Origin: Chitinophagaceae bacterium UBA2793
GTDB taxonomy: Bacteria > Bacteroidota > Bacteroidia > Chitinophagales > Chitinophagaceae
Direction: 5' to 3'
DNA length: 10,769 nt
Assembly (NCBI GenBank): GCA_002352045.1
Contig: DEHT01000024.1
Coordinates: 13,467 to 24,235, forward strand
Shown one piece after another: positions 1-6,322 of the stretch. Numbering within the stretch: the stretch's first letter is position 1; each line of letters opens with the position of its first letter. A model generated the notes under the pieces. It was not told the DNA's origin and searched no databases. It saw nothing but the letters and a program-made list of their open reading frames with translations. Position numbers and translations under genes: made by a program.

Positions 1-240
1 GTATGCGATAGTTTGCCATATGTAAAGCCCATGCAGGAAAGTATTTTAACACGCAGATACCCGCTGGTACGAGGTTTGTATTATGTAAATAAGGAAGGTT
101 ATGCAGGCCTGGGTACCGGCTTTGTAAATTTTTTAAAAAACGAAAGAGGCCAGCTTATTTTCAGAAGGGCTTATCTTGGGCCAATAATGCCATTAGGCAT
201 TCGTAATTTGCGACTCAATGAAAAATTACCAAAGAAATAA
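1..240 (+). CDS. C-terminal end of a PstS-like phosphate/solute-binding protein (5' end outside window)
   Basis: The frame is open from base 1 and ends at TAA 238-240, giving the last 79 residues of a longer protein. The visible segment (YPLVRGLYYV, then an acidic/Gly stretch, GFVNFLKNERGQ, and a final PLGIRNLRL) resembles the C-terminal lobe of PBP-type phosphate-binding proteins of the PstS family. In that family a Y/PL-R motif is followed by a helix reading F-x-x-F-L-x-x-x-x-G-Q. In Bacteroidota such a gene commonly sits after exbB/exbD/tonB genes and before a secreted TPR protein, as it does here; the upstream part cannot be seen. The mature protein would be periplasmic or lipid-anchored. 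Whether it binds phosphate cannot be judged from the tail alone. An internal TTG at 13 is not the real start, because the frame continues upstream. Confidence 0.7.
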   Translation, partial: VCDSLPYVKPMQESILTRRYPLVRGLYYVNKEGYAGLGTGFVNFLKNERGQLIFRRAYLGPIMPLGIRNLRLNEKLPKK

Positions 241-309
241 AACATTGCTTTAACGGTTTTTTATAGATTTTTATAACATTGCAACAGTCAAATATCAAAC
301 ATAGAAAAA

Positions 310-2004
310 ATGAAAAGAATGAAGAGCACATCTAAACTGGGTATGATGATGATTGCCGTTATGCTTTTTGCCGGCACAGCCATGGCGCAAAGTATTGAAG
401 AAGGCAAGAAATTCTTGTATTACGACAGGTATCAAAGCGCCAAAGGCGTTTTCGAAAAATTACTTGCCGCCAATCCCAAAAACGAACAGGCCGCTTATTT
501 TTTAGGCCAGGCCGAAATTGGATTGGAAAATACGGCTGCCGCAAAAGCAGCGTACCAAAGTTTTTTAGCTGCTAATCCCAATAGCCCGCTGGTACTTGCA
601 GGTATGGGGCATGTGGAATTAATGGAAGGCAAAACACAGGATGCCCGCAGCCGTTTTGAAACTGCCATTTCACTTTCAAAAGGTAAAAGCATTGAAGTGC
701 TCAATGCGGTGGGATATGCCAATGGTAATTATGATGTAAAAGCCGGAGATGCTGCCTATGCAGTTGAAAAACTAAAACAGGCTACCGAAATAAAAGGGTT
801 TAAGGACCCGGAAGTATTGGTAAACCTGGGCGATGCTTACCGCAAATTTGCCGATGGCGGAAATGCCGTGCAAAGCTACGACAGGGCTTTAGCCATAGAT
901 CCTAACTACGCAAGAGCTATTTATAGAAAAGGCCGTGTATATCAAACCCAGGGTGTTTCGCAAGAACCATTGTACATGGATTTGTATAATCAAACCATTG
1001 CAAAAGACCCTAAATATGCACCTGTTTATATGACTTTGTATAGTTATTATTATGAATCGAATGTGGGCAAAAGTGCAGAGTATTTAGACAAATGGTTAAA
1101 TAATTCCGATGATGATCCAAAAGCATGTTATTACAGGGCATCTATAAAGTTTGCCCAGGGAATGTTTGCTGAATCTATTGGCAAGGCCGATGAATGCACG
1201 GCTGCAGCAGGTGCCAATCCTTATCCAAATTTATTTGGGTTAAAAGCATTTGCATTCAACCGATTGAGCGATCAAAGTTTTAAAGTGAAAGACTCAACAA
1301 AGGGGCAGGAATATTTAGAGAAAGCAAAAGAAAATTTTGATGAATACCTCAAACGCCAAAATCCGGAAAAAATAGGTGCAGGTGATTACTCCGGCTATGC
1401 ATCAATTTTGGTTAAGTTCCCCGGTAATGAAGATAAAGTGGTTGACCTGGTAAATAAAGCCGTTGCTTTAGATTCGTTGGAAGAAAATAAAGTTTCTTAT
1501 TTAAAAAGTATTGCAGGTTCTTTGGCCAACCAAAAGAAATTTGATAAAGCGGCAAGTCTTTATTCAAAAGTGGTTGAAATAAGGTCGCCTAAAAAATCTT
1601 ACTCCAATCTCGATTTGTATAACACCGGCTACAATTATTATTTGATTAGTCAGTACGATTCGGCAGTAAAATATTTTACCATATTTACTGAAAAATATCC
1701 AAAAGATATGTTGGGATTTTATTTATTAGGAAATGCCAATGCCCAAATTGATACTACCATGTCAGCAGGATTAGCTGCTCCTGCTTATCAAAAAGTAATT
1801 GAATTGGGCGAAGCAGATGTAAATGCTGCCAATGCAAAGCCACGCCTGCTCACAGCTTACAAATACTTTATGGGCTACGAGTATAATGTAAAAAAGAACA
1901 AAGAAGAAGCGCTTAAAAATGCAGATAAGGCCCTGGCTTTAGCACCCGAAGATCAGGGTATATTGGCCAACAAGCAGTTCATTGAAAAAAATACACCTAG
2001 GTAG
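310..2004 (+). CDS. secreted tetratricopeptide-repeat (TPR) protein
   Basis: This encodes 564 residues. Residues 1-26 form a classical signal peptide: Lys/Arg-rich start, hydrophobic MMMIAVMLFAGTA core, and an AMA cleavage site before Gln27. The protein is therefore exported to the periplasm or outer-membrane face. The remainder is helical with repeated TPR signatures, roughly at residues 30-130 (ending in AANPKN and AANPNS turns), 165-235 (ALAIDPNYARAIYRKGR) and 400-560 (ALALAPEDQGILANK). No enzymatic domain is visible, so it is probably a scaffold for protein-protein contacts. It follows the PstS-like gene by 69 bp, and the pair may belong to a TonB/ExbBD-associated cluster cut off by the window edge. 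An ATG at 319 (residue 4) is an alternative start with little effect. No Shine-Dalgarno sequence is visible; the leader is A-rich. The client or partner is unknown. Confidence 0.85.
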   Translation: MKRMKSTSKLGMMMIAVMLFAGTAMAQSIEEGKKFLYYDRYQSAKGVFEKLLAANPKNEQAAYFLGQAEIGLENTAAAKAAYQSFLAANPNSPLVLAGMGHVELMEGKTQDARSRFETAISLSKGKSIEVLNAVGYANGNYDVKAGDAAYAVEKLKQATEIKGFKDPEVLVNLGDAYRKFADGGNAVQSYDRALAIDPNYARAIYRKGRVYQTQGVSQEPLYMDLYNQTIAKDPKYAPVYMTLYSYYYESNVGKSAEYLDKWLNNSDDDPKACYYRASIKFAQGMFAESIGKADECTAAAGANPYPNLFGLKAFAFNRLSDQSFKVKDSTKGQEYLEKAKENFDEYLKRQNPEKIGAGDYSGYASILVKFPGNEDKVVDLVNKAVALDSLEENKVSYLKSIAGSLANQKKFDKAASLYSKVVEIRSPKKSYSNLDLYNTGYNYYLISQYDSAVKYFTIFTEKYPKDMLGFYLLGNANAQIDTTMSAGLAAPAYQKVIELGEADVNAANAKPRLLTAYKYFMGYEYNVKKNKEEALKNADKALALAPEDQGILANKQFIEKNTPR

Positions 2005-2044
2005 CTGTTGAATAAAAAATAGATTTGTTCAAAAAATAATATTT

Positions 2045-2074
2045 AGCCCCTCTTTCAAAGAGTGGGCTTTTTTT
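2045..2074 (+). terminator. intrinsic terminator after the TPR gene
   Basis: A GC-containing hairpin (AGCCC-CTCTT, tiny TCA loop, AAGAG-T-GGGCT with one bulged T) is followed at once by a run of seven T. It starts 41 bp after the TPR stop codon and ends 53 bp before the nuoA promoter -33 box. It therefore separates the TPR unit from the nuo operon. Confidence 0.85.
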
Positions 2075-2126
2075 ATGACTATTATCATTTTAATGGGTGA
2101 TTATTACACAATAATCATTATTTAGC

Positions 2127-2157
2127 TTTGGATATTAATGCTGCTGCCTTATTTTTG
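2127..2157 (+). promoter_or_regulatory. Bacteroidota-type promoter of the nuo operon
   Basis: TTTG at 2127-2130 is followed by exactly 19 bases and then TATTTTTG at 2150-2157. This matches the Bacteroidota housekeeping consensus of a -33 TTTG and a -7 TAnnTTTG box. Transcription would start near 2162-2164, leaving a leader of about 23 bases before the ATG at 2186. The -33 box is itself the end of a second perfect TAnnTTTG (TAGCTTTG, 2123-2130), but that copy has no good TTG upstream. The site lies downstream of an in-frame ATG at 2138, which argues against that ATG as the nuoA start. Confidence 0.7.
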
Positions 2158-2185
2158 CTACCTAACTAACAATCAGGCAATATCT

Positions 2186-2581
2186 ATGGAATTTTTTCTT
2201 TTACAGGCAGGCAATGTGAATGATGCATCCAATTATCTTCCAATAGCTCTTCAACTTCTTTTTGCCGTTGGTTTAATTGGGCTAATGGTTTTTGGTTCCA
2301 ATGCCCTGGGTCCAAAACGTAAAACAGCCGATAAACTCGAAAATTTTGAAAGTGGTATCGAACAGCAGGGAAATGCCCGCCAACCCATATCCATCAAATA
2401 TTTTTTGGTTGCTATTTTATTTGTACTCTTCGATGTAGAAGTAATTTTCTTTTATCCATACGCAGTAAATTTTAGAGAATTGGGCTGGGAAGGTTTTGCA
2501 GCAGTAGCCGGTTTTGTAGGTTTGTTTTTGGCCGGCTTTATTTATATATGGAAGAAAGGAGCTTTAAAGTGGGAGGAGTAA
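2186..2581 (+). CDS. nuoA: NADH-quinone oxidoreductase subunit A
   Basis: The product is 131 residues, the usual size for this small membrane-arm subunit next to the quinone site. Three transmembrane helices are visible, at about residues 17-38, 72-92 and 103-122. Between TM1 and TM2 lies the conserved loop GPKRKTADKLENFESGIE, then QPISIKYFLVAILFVLFDVEVIF, with the acidic pair D83/E85 in TM2. The loop has FESGI where many homologues have a Cys (YECG-type). The ATG at 2186 is chosen over one at 2138 because the extra 16 residues are not family-like and the promoter lies inside that stretch. It is the first gene of the operon; nuoB follows after 152 bp, a long gap filled by 8-base repeats. Confidence 0.95.
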   Translation: MEFFLLQAGNVNDASNYLPIALQLLFAVGLIGLMVFGSNALGPKRKTADKLENFESGIEQQGNARQPISIKYFLVAILFVLFDVEVIFFYPYAVNFRELGWEGFAAVAGFVGLFLAGFIYIWKKGALKWEE

Positions 2582-2585
2582 AGCC

Positions 2586-2624
2586 AATGTGATAATGTGC
2601 TGATTTGCTAATGTGCCAATTGCC
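2586..2624 (+). repeat. 8-base tandem repeat array after nuoA
   Basis: Starting five bases after the nuoA stop, the sequence runs as degenerate octamers: AATGTGAT, AATGTGCT, GATTTGCT, AATGTGCC and partial AATTGCC. Its reverse complement (CACATTAG, CAAATCAG, CACATTAT units) resembles the array just before nuoB, so the two form an imperfect inverted pair around about 66 bp of AT-rich sequence with no recognised feature. Confidence 0.7.
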
Positions 2625-2690
2625 ATTAGCGTTTTGGAAAGATTTTAAATATTAGAAAACATAAAAGGGTTTGAAATTTAATGCGGTAAC

Positions 2691-2730
2691 AAATTACCAA
2701 ATCAACTAATTTTCAAATCACCAAATTAAT
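2691..2730 (+). repeat. 8-base tandem repeat array before nuoB
   Basis: Five degenerate octamers in phase: AAATTACC, AAATCAAC, TAATTTTC, AAATCACC, AAATTAAT. The array ends three bases before the nuoB ATG. It is related in inverse orientation to the array directly after the nuoA stop codon. Confidence 0.65.
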
Positions 2731-2733
2731 AAA

Positions 2734-3297
2734 ATGTCTCGTCCGGTACAGTTTAATAATACAGTAAAATTCCAGGGTATCCCGGAAGGATATATGGGTG
2801 AAGGCTTTATGGCAACCAATCTTGAAAAGGTTGTAGGCCTTGCACGAAAAAATTCCATTTGGCCACTGCCCTTTGCCACCAGTTGCTGCGGTATTGAGTT
2901 TATGGCCACCATGGCAAGTCATTACGATTTGGCTCGTTTTGGTAGCGAAAGAGTAGGCTTTTCTCCACGCCAATGCGATTTACTAATGGTAATGGGAACC
3001 ATTGCAAAAAAAATGGGTCCGGTAGTTCGCCAGGTTTATTTACAAATGGCAGAGCCACGATGGGTAATGGCGGTAGGTGCCTGTGCCAGCAGCGGAGGAA
3101 TTTTTGATACCTATTCTGTATTGCAGGGAATTGACCAGGTTATTCCTGTGGATGTGTATGTACCCGGTTGCCCACCCAGGCCCGAAGCAATTTTAGATGG
3201 CTTTATGAAAATTCAGGAACTGGTACACAACGAAAGTTTAAGAAGACGAAACAGCGACCATTATAAACAACTTTTAGCAGGGTATGGGATACAATAA
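2734..3297 (+). CDS. nuoB: NADH-quinone oxidoreductase subunit B (cluster N2 subunit)
   Basis: The product is 187 residues. It carries the terminal [4Fe-4S] cluster N2, which hands electrons to the quinone at the NuoB/NuoD interface. The four expected ligands are present: the adjacent pair C51-C52 (ATSCCGIEFM), C117 (VGACASSGG) and C146 (YVPGCPPRPEA). Their spacing of 66 and 29 residues equals that of the E. coli protein. The GSERVGFSPRQCDLL segment around residues 70-84 is also family-typical. The leader is A-rich (TTAATAAA before ATG) with no Shine-Dalgarno. nuoC follows after 85 bp. Confidence 0.97.
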   Translation: MSRPVQFNNTVKFQGIPEGYMGEGFMATNLEKVVGLARKNSIWPLPFATSCCGIEFMATMASHYDLARFGSERVGFSPRQCDLLMVMGTIAKKMGPVVRQVYLQMAEPRWVMAVGACASSGGIFDTYSVLQGIDQVIPVDVYVPGCPPRPEAILDGFMKIQELVHNESLRRRNSDHYKQLLAGYGIQ

Positions 3298-3299
3298 TT

Positions 3300-3315
3300 A
3301 AAAAGTAAAAATAAT
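3300..3315 (-). repeat. left heptamer block after nuoB
   Basis: AAAAAGTAAAAATAAT begins two bases after the nuoB stop. Its reverse complement reads as TTTTTAC-type heptamers. Bases 3302-3312 match the first 11 bases of the blocks after nuoE and nuoF. Its AAAAAGT can pair perfectly with ACTTTTT of the block before nuoC. Confidence 0.55.
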
Positions 3316-3346
3316 CATTGCTATTTAATGATGAATTTAAATCAAG

Positions 3347-3374
3347 CTTTGATTTTTGACTTTTGACTTTTTAT
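3347..3374 (+). repeat. right heptamer block before nuoC
   Basis: Four consecutive 7-base units are in register: CTTTGAT, TTTTGAC, TTTTGAC, TTTTTAT, ending eight bases before the nuoC ATG. Bases 3353-3373 are identical over 21 bp to 8098-8118 in front of nuoG. Confidence 0.7.
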
Positions 3375-3382
3375 TTTAATAA

Positions 3383-3901
3383 ATGACAAACGAACAAATT
3401 CAACAATTATTAACCGATAAATTCGGCGAACAGTTAACCCAGTGGGAACAACCCTATGGTATGCTAACTTTTACAGTACCCAAGGAGTTAAATCTTAAAG
3501 TAATGCAGTTTTTGTACGATGAAGCCGGGTTTAAATTCTTAACCGACCTGCAAGCCATACATTACCCCGATAAAAAAGGGGCAGAATTAGCAGTGGTTTA
3601 TCACATGCATAATTTATCGGCAAATGTTCGCTTAAGATTTAAAGCGTTTACCAATATTGAAACGCCCGATGTATTTAGTGCCACAGCATTATTTTCAGCA
3701 GCCAATTGGATGGAAAGAGAAACCTATGATTTTTACGGAGTGAATTTTGTAGGTCATCCCAATTTGATAAGGGTGTTAAATGTAGATGAAATGGATTATT
3801 TCCCCATGCGAAAAGAATATCCTTTAGAAGACCAAAGTAGAGTGGATAAAGATGATGAAATGTTTGGTCGTGGTGGAAGTATAGCATTGGATAATAAATA
3901 A
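3383..3901 (+). CDS. nuoC: NADH-quinone oxidoreductase subunit C
   Basis: The product is 172 residues and corresponds to the 30-kDa subunit of the connecting arm. It has no cofactor; it helps hold NuoD and NuoB/I in place. The family signature WMERETYDFYGVNFVGHPNLIR lies at about residues 109-130, followed by MRKEYPLE at 142-149. An N-terminal domain (residues 1-90) with the FLTDLQAIHYPD stretch precedes it. It is a separate gene, unlike the fused nuoCD of E. coli. nuoD starts 36 bp later; that A-rich gap is one of the few early gaps without tandem repeats. Confidence 0.95.
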   Translation: MTNEQIQQLLTDKFGEQLTQWEQPYGMLTFTVPKELNLKVMQFLYDEAGFKFLTDLQAIHYPDKKGAELAVVYHMHNLSANVRLRFKAFTNIETPDVFSATALFSAANWMERETYDFYGVNFVGHPNLIRVLNVDEMDYFPMRKEYPLEDQSRVDKDDEMFGRGGSIALDNK

Positions 3902-3937
3902 GGAAAAAAAAATAGTTACCTGCATTAAAAAAAATAA

Positions 3938-5176
3938 ATGTCAGCAACAACCGATAATATTATTTTGCCCGAAGGGAGTATAGAAAAACATACAACCACC
4001 CTTAACCTTGGTCCTACTCACCCGGCAACACATGGTGTGTTTCAAAATATTTTGGAACTGGATGGTGAGCGTATTATTAAATCCACTTCTACTGTGGGCT
4101 ATATTCATCGTGCATTTGAAAAAATTGCAGAGCGCAGACCATTATATCAAATAACCCCATTAACCGATCGTTTAAATTATTGCTCATCTCCATTAAATAA
4201 TATGGGTTGGCATTTAACCTGCGAAAAATTATTGGGTATTCATACGCCCAAAAGGGTTGACTATCTCCGCATCATCATCATGGAGCTTGCCCGCATTAGC
4301 GATCACCTTATTTGCAATTCTATTGTAGGGGTTGATAGCGGAGCTTATACCGGCTTCTTATATGTAATGCAATTCCGTGAATTGATTTATGAAATTTACG
4401 AAGAAATTTGTGGCAGCCGTTTAACAACCACTATTGGTCGTATTGGTGGTTTTGAAAGAAACTTCAGCAATGCCGCTTTTGAAAAATTAGAAAAATTTCT
4501 GGATGATAAAAATGGCTATCCTGCACAGTTAAGAGAGTTTGAAAAACTATTTAACCGCAACAGGATATTTATGGAGCGTACCATTGGCAGCGGCCCTATA
4601 AGTGCCGAACGTGCATTGAACTACGGCTTTACCGGGCCTAATCTTCGTGCCGCAGGTGTTGACTACGATGTACGGGTAGCCACTCCTTACAGTAGCTACC
4701 AGGATTTTGATTTCACCATACCTGTGGGTAATACAGGCGACTGTTACGATAGATTCCTGGTTCGCAATGAAGAAATGTGGCAAAGCTTAAGCATCATTAA
4801 TCAGGCCTATAAAAAAGTACAGGAATTCAAGGGCGCTGAAGCCGAAGTTTTTCATGCAGATGCTCCGGATTATTATTTGCCCGAGAAAAAAGATGTTTAT
4901 ACCAAAATGGAAGCACTCATCTATCACTTTAAAATTGTAATGGGCGAAACAGAAATGCCGGTTGGCGAAGTGTATCATTCTATTGAAGGTGCCAATGGAG
5001 AGTTGGGCTATTATTTAATAAGCGATGGAGGAAGAACACCATACAGGTTGCATTTTCGCAGGCCCTGCTTTATTTATTACCAGGCTTTTCCGGAGTTGGT
5101 AGAAGGCGGCTTGCTTAGCGATGCAATTATTACAATGAGTAGTTTGAATTTGATAGCAGGAGAAATGGACGCTTAA
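3938..5176 (+). CDS. nuoD: NADH-quinone oxidoreductase subunit D (quinone-site subunit)
   Basis: The product is 412 residues, normal for an unfused 49-kDa subunit. It forms the quinone-binding cavity with NuoB and is related to the large subunit of [NiFe] hydrogenases. The signature LGPTHPATHGVF spans about residues 24-35. H32 and Y81 (DRLNYCSS) have the 49-residue spacing of the quinone-headgroup His/Tyr pair known from Thermus Nqo4. Other family blocks are RVDYLRIIIMELARISDHL (about 106-124), TIGRIGGFERNF, a PVGNTGDCYDRFLVRNEEMWQS block and the C-terminal GELGYYLISDGGRTPYRLHFR. It ends in IAGEMDA, the usual end position. nuoE follows after 103 bp. Confidence 0.97.
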   Translation: MSATTDNIILPEGSIEKHTTTLNLGPTHPATHGVFQNILELDGERIIKSTSTVGYIHRAFEKIAERRPLYQITPLTDRLNYCSSPLNNMGWHLTCEKLLGIHTPKRVDYLRIIIMELARISDHLICNSIVGVDSGAYTGFLYVMQFRELIYEIYEEICGSRLTTTIGRIGGFERNFSNAAFEKLEKFLDDKNGYPAQLREFEKLFNRNRIFMERTIGSGPISAERALNYGFTGPNLRAAGVDYDVRVATPYSSYQDFDFTIPVGNTGDCYDRFLVRNEEMWQSLSIINQAYKKVQEFKGAEAEVFHADAPDYYLPEKKDVYTKMEALIYHFKIVMGETEMPVGEVYHSIEGANGELGYYLISDGGRTPYRLHFRRPCFIYYQAFPELVEGGLLSDAIITMSSLNLIAGEMDA

Positions 5177-5185
5177 AGTATTGTA

Positions 5186-5213
5186 TAATTGATAATGGAT
5201 AATTGATAATTAT
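5186..5213 (+). repeat. TAAT-type heptamer array after nuoD
   Basis: Four perfect 7-base steps: TAATTGA, TAATGGA, TAATTGA, TAATTAT. It lies ten bases after the nuoD stop. The sequence family differs from the TTTTKAM blocks, but the period is the same. Confidence 0.75.
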
Positions 5214-5230
5214 AAGTGTGAAAGTGCATG

Positions 5231-5251
5231 AAGGTAGTATTGCCTTTTTTT
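5231..5251 (+). terminator. weak terminator- or attenuator-like hairpin between nuoD and nuoE
   Basis: AAGGTA and TGCCTT can pair over six positions (one T-G wobble) around a GTAT loop, and the 3' arm runs into a stretch of seven T (5245-5251). The stem is short and AT-rich, so any termination would probably be partial. Confidence 0.35.
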
Positions 5252-5274
5252 ACTTTTTATTTTTGAATTTTTAT
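5247..5274 (+). repeat. right heptamer block before nuoE
   Basis: Four consecutive 7-base units: TTTTTAC, TTTTTAT, TTTTGAA, TTTTTAT, ending five bases before the nuoE ATG. Inside it, TATTTTTG (5258-5265) matches the Bacteroidota -7 box, but the nearest TTG (5240-5242) is only 15 bases upstream. Promoter activity is therefore doubtful. Confidence 0.65.
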
Positions 5275-5279
5275 AGAAT

Positions 5280-5771
5280 ATGGTATCGTTTAACGAACAA
5301 CAAATTGCCAAAGTGAAGCAAATAATTGCACGCTATCCCGAGGGAAAGCAAAAAAGTGCATTGCTTCCGGTGTTGCACCTGGCACAGGATAGTTTTGGTG
5401 GATGGCTCGATGTGCCGGTGATGGATTATGTGGCTTCCTTGCTGAGCATTGAGCCTATTGAAGTGTACGAGGTTGCCAGCTTTTACAGCATGTACAATTT
5501 AAAACCTGTAGGCAAACATTTATTTGAAGTATGCCAAACCGGTCCATGTATGGTGAAAGGTTGCGATGATATCATAGATTATATCAAACTGAAACTGAAT
5601 ATCAATGTAGGCGAAACCACCGCCGATGGAATGTTCACTTTAAAAACAGTGGAATGCTTAGGTGCTTGTGGCTATGCTCCTATGATGCAGTATGGCAAAA
5701 CCTACAGAGAACATTTAACCAAAGAAAAAGTAGATGCTATTATTGAAGAATGCAGAGCCAAAAGCAATTAA
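5280..5771 (+). CDS. nuoE: NADH-quinone oxidoreductase subunit E (24-kDa, [2Fe-2S] N1a)
   Basis: The product is 163 residues with a thioredoxin-like fold. It holds the [2Fe-2S] cluster N1a next to the FMN of NuoF. The four ligands are visible as C85-x4-C90 (VCQTGPCMVKG) and C126-x3-C130 (ECLGACGYAP). The N-terminal helical part contains SALLPVLHLAQDSFGGW and the family segment VYEVASFYSMY at about residues 62-72. The start at 5280 directly follows the heptamer block. In most operons nuoE abuts nuoF, but here a VOC-like gene intervenes. Confidence 0.96.
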   Translation: MVSFNEQQIAKVKQIIARYPEGKQKSALLPVLHLAQDSFGGWLDVPVMDYVASLLSIEPIEVYEVASFYSMYNLKPVGKHLFEVCQTGPCMVKGCDDIIDYIKLKLNINVGETTADGMFTLKTVECLGACGYAPMMQYGKTYREHLTKEKVDAIIEECRAKSN

Positions 5772-5797
5772 AAAGTAAAAATTCAAAATTAAAAATC
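5772..5797 (-). repeat. left heptamer block between nuoE and the VOC gene
   Basis: These 26 bases fill the whole gap from the nuoE TAA to the VOC ATG. The first 17 bases are identical to 7676-7692 and to 7690-7706 around the four-helix-bundle gene start. In reverse complement it reads TTTTTAA, TTTTGAA, TTTTTAC in register. Confidence 0.75.
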
Positions 5798-6205
5798 ATG
5801 CAGGCAATTGTGCCATATTTAAACTTTAACGGTAATGCTGCGGAAGCCCTGGCTTTTTACAGCAATGCCTTAAATGGTCAGGTAGTTTTTCAACAGCCCT
5901 TTGGAGATATGGCTCCCGACCCATCTTGTAAAGACAAAATAATGCATGCAACATTTGTTGCCGGCGATTTAACATTGATGGTAAGCGATTGTCCTACGGG
6001 AGTGAGTGTGAACAGCGGCGACCAGGTGAGCCTTTCATTGAATTTTGATAATGTGGAAACTTTGGAAAAAACTTTCAATGCTTTGGCAGAAGACGGCAAT
6101 ATTACCATGCCCCTGCAGGATACATTTTGGGGAGCAAGATTTGGAATGACCAAAGATAAGTTTGGCGTGCACTGGATGTTTAATTTTGATTACGACAAGA
6201 AGTAA
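5798..6205 (+). CDS. VOC-superfamily protein, PhnB/YjdN-like
   Basis: The product is 135 residues with the pattern of a single PhnB-like (3-demethylubiquinone methyltransferase-like) VOC domain. It opens with AIVPYLNFNGNAAEALAFY, followed by a GDMAP stretch, KDKIMHATFVAGDLTLMVSD (about 46-64), VSLSLNFDNVETLEKTFNALAEDG (77-100) and the closing TFWGARFGMTKDKFGVHWMFN (109-129). Such proteins are small βαβββ-fold dimers; many have no known reaction. The start at 5798 is preferred over an in-frame ATG at 5750, because the latter would overlap nuoE and encode the repeat block. One sampled line has about 43% GC, like the nuo genes. It is not a known complex I subunit, and its place between nuoE and nuoF is unexplained. 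Confidence 0.88.
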   Translation: MQAIVPYLNFNGNAAEALAFYSNALNGQVVFQQPFGDMAPDPSCKDKIMHATFVAGDLTLMVSDCPTGVSVNSGDQVSLSLNFDNVETLEKTFNALAEDGNITMPLQDTFWGARFGMTKDKFGVHWMFNFDYDKK

Positions 6206-6206
6206 G

Positions 6207-6233
6207 AAGTAAAAAAAAAAGAAAAAATTCAAA
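6207..6233 (-). repeat. left heptamer-like block with A10 tract after the VOC gene
   Basis: AAGT, then an A10 tract, then GAAAAAATTCAAAA: a degenerate and A-expanded version of the AAAGTAAAAATTCAAAA motif found after nuoE and nuoF. It begins two bases after the VOC stop. Confidence 0.5.
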
Positions 6234-6285
6234 ACAGTTTTGATTTTACTGTAATTAAAATAGCAAAGTGTAAGTTTAAAGCCAG

Positions 6286-6320
6286 TTTTGACTTTTGACT
6301 TTTGACTTTTGACTTTCAAC
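6286..6320 (+). repeat. right heptamer block before nuoF, four perfect TTTTGAC units
   Basis: Four exact tandem TTTTGAC units (6286-6313) are followed by a degenerate TTTCAAC (6314-6320), ending two bases before the nuoF ATG. It is the longest perfect array in the window. The 52 bp between this block and the left block contain only a short ACAGT/ACTGT inverted repeat (6234-6252, overlapping the block edge) and AT-rich sequence. Confidence 0.85.
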
Positions 6321-6322
6321 AA

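Noticed and set aside
245..281. Promoter for the TPR gene (TTG at 245-247 and TAACATTG at 274-281).
   Set aside because: The -7 box has one mismatch and the 26-base spacing is too long; evidence is insufficient.
5750..5797. An ATG within nuoE extending the VOC protein by 16 residues.
   Set aside because: The extra residues come from the nuoE tail and the repeat block; the VOC domain begins right at the ATG at 5798.
6302..6322. A TTG start extending nuoF upstream by seven codons.
   Set aside because: The extension would be encoded by the TTTTGAC array itself; the ATG at 6323 gives a family-typical N-terminus.
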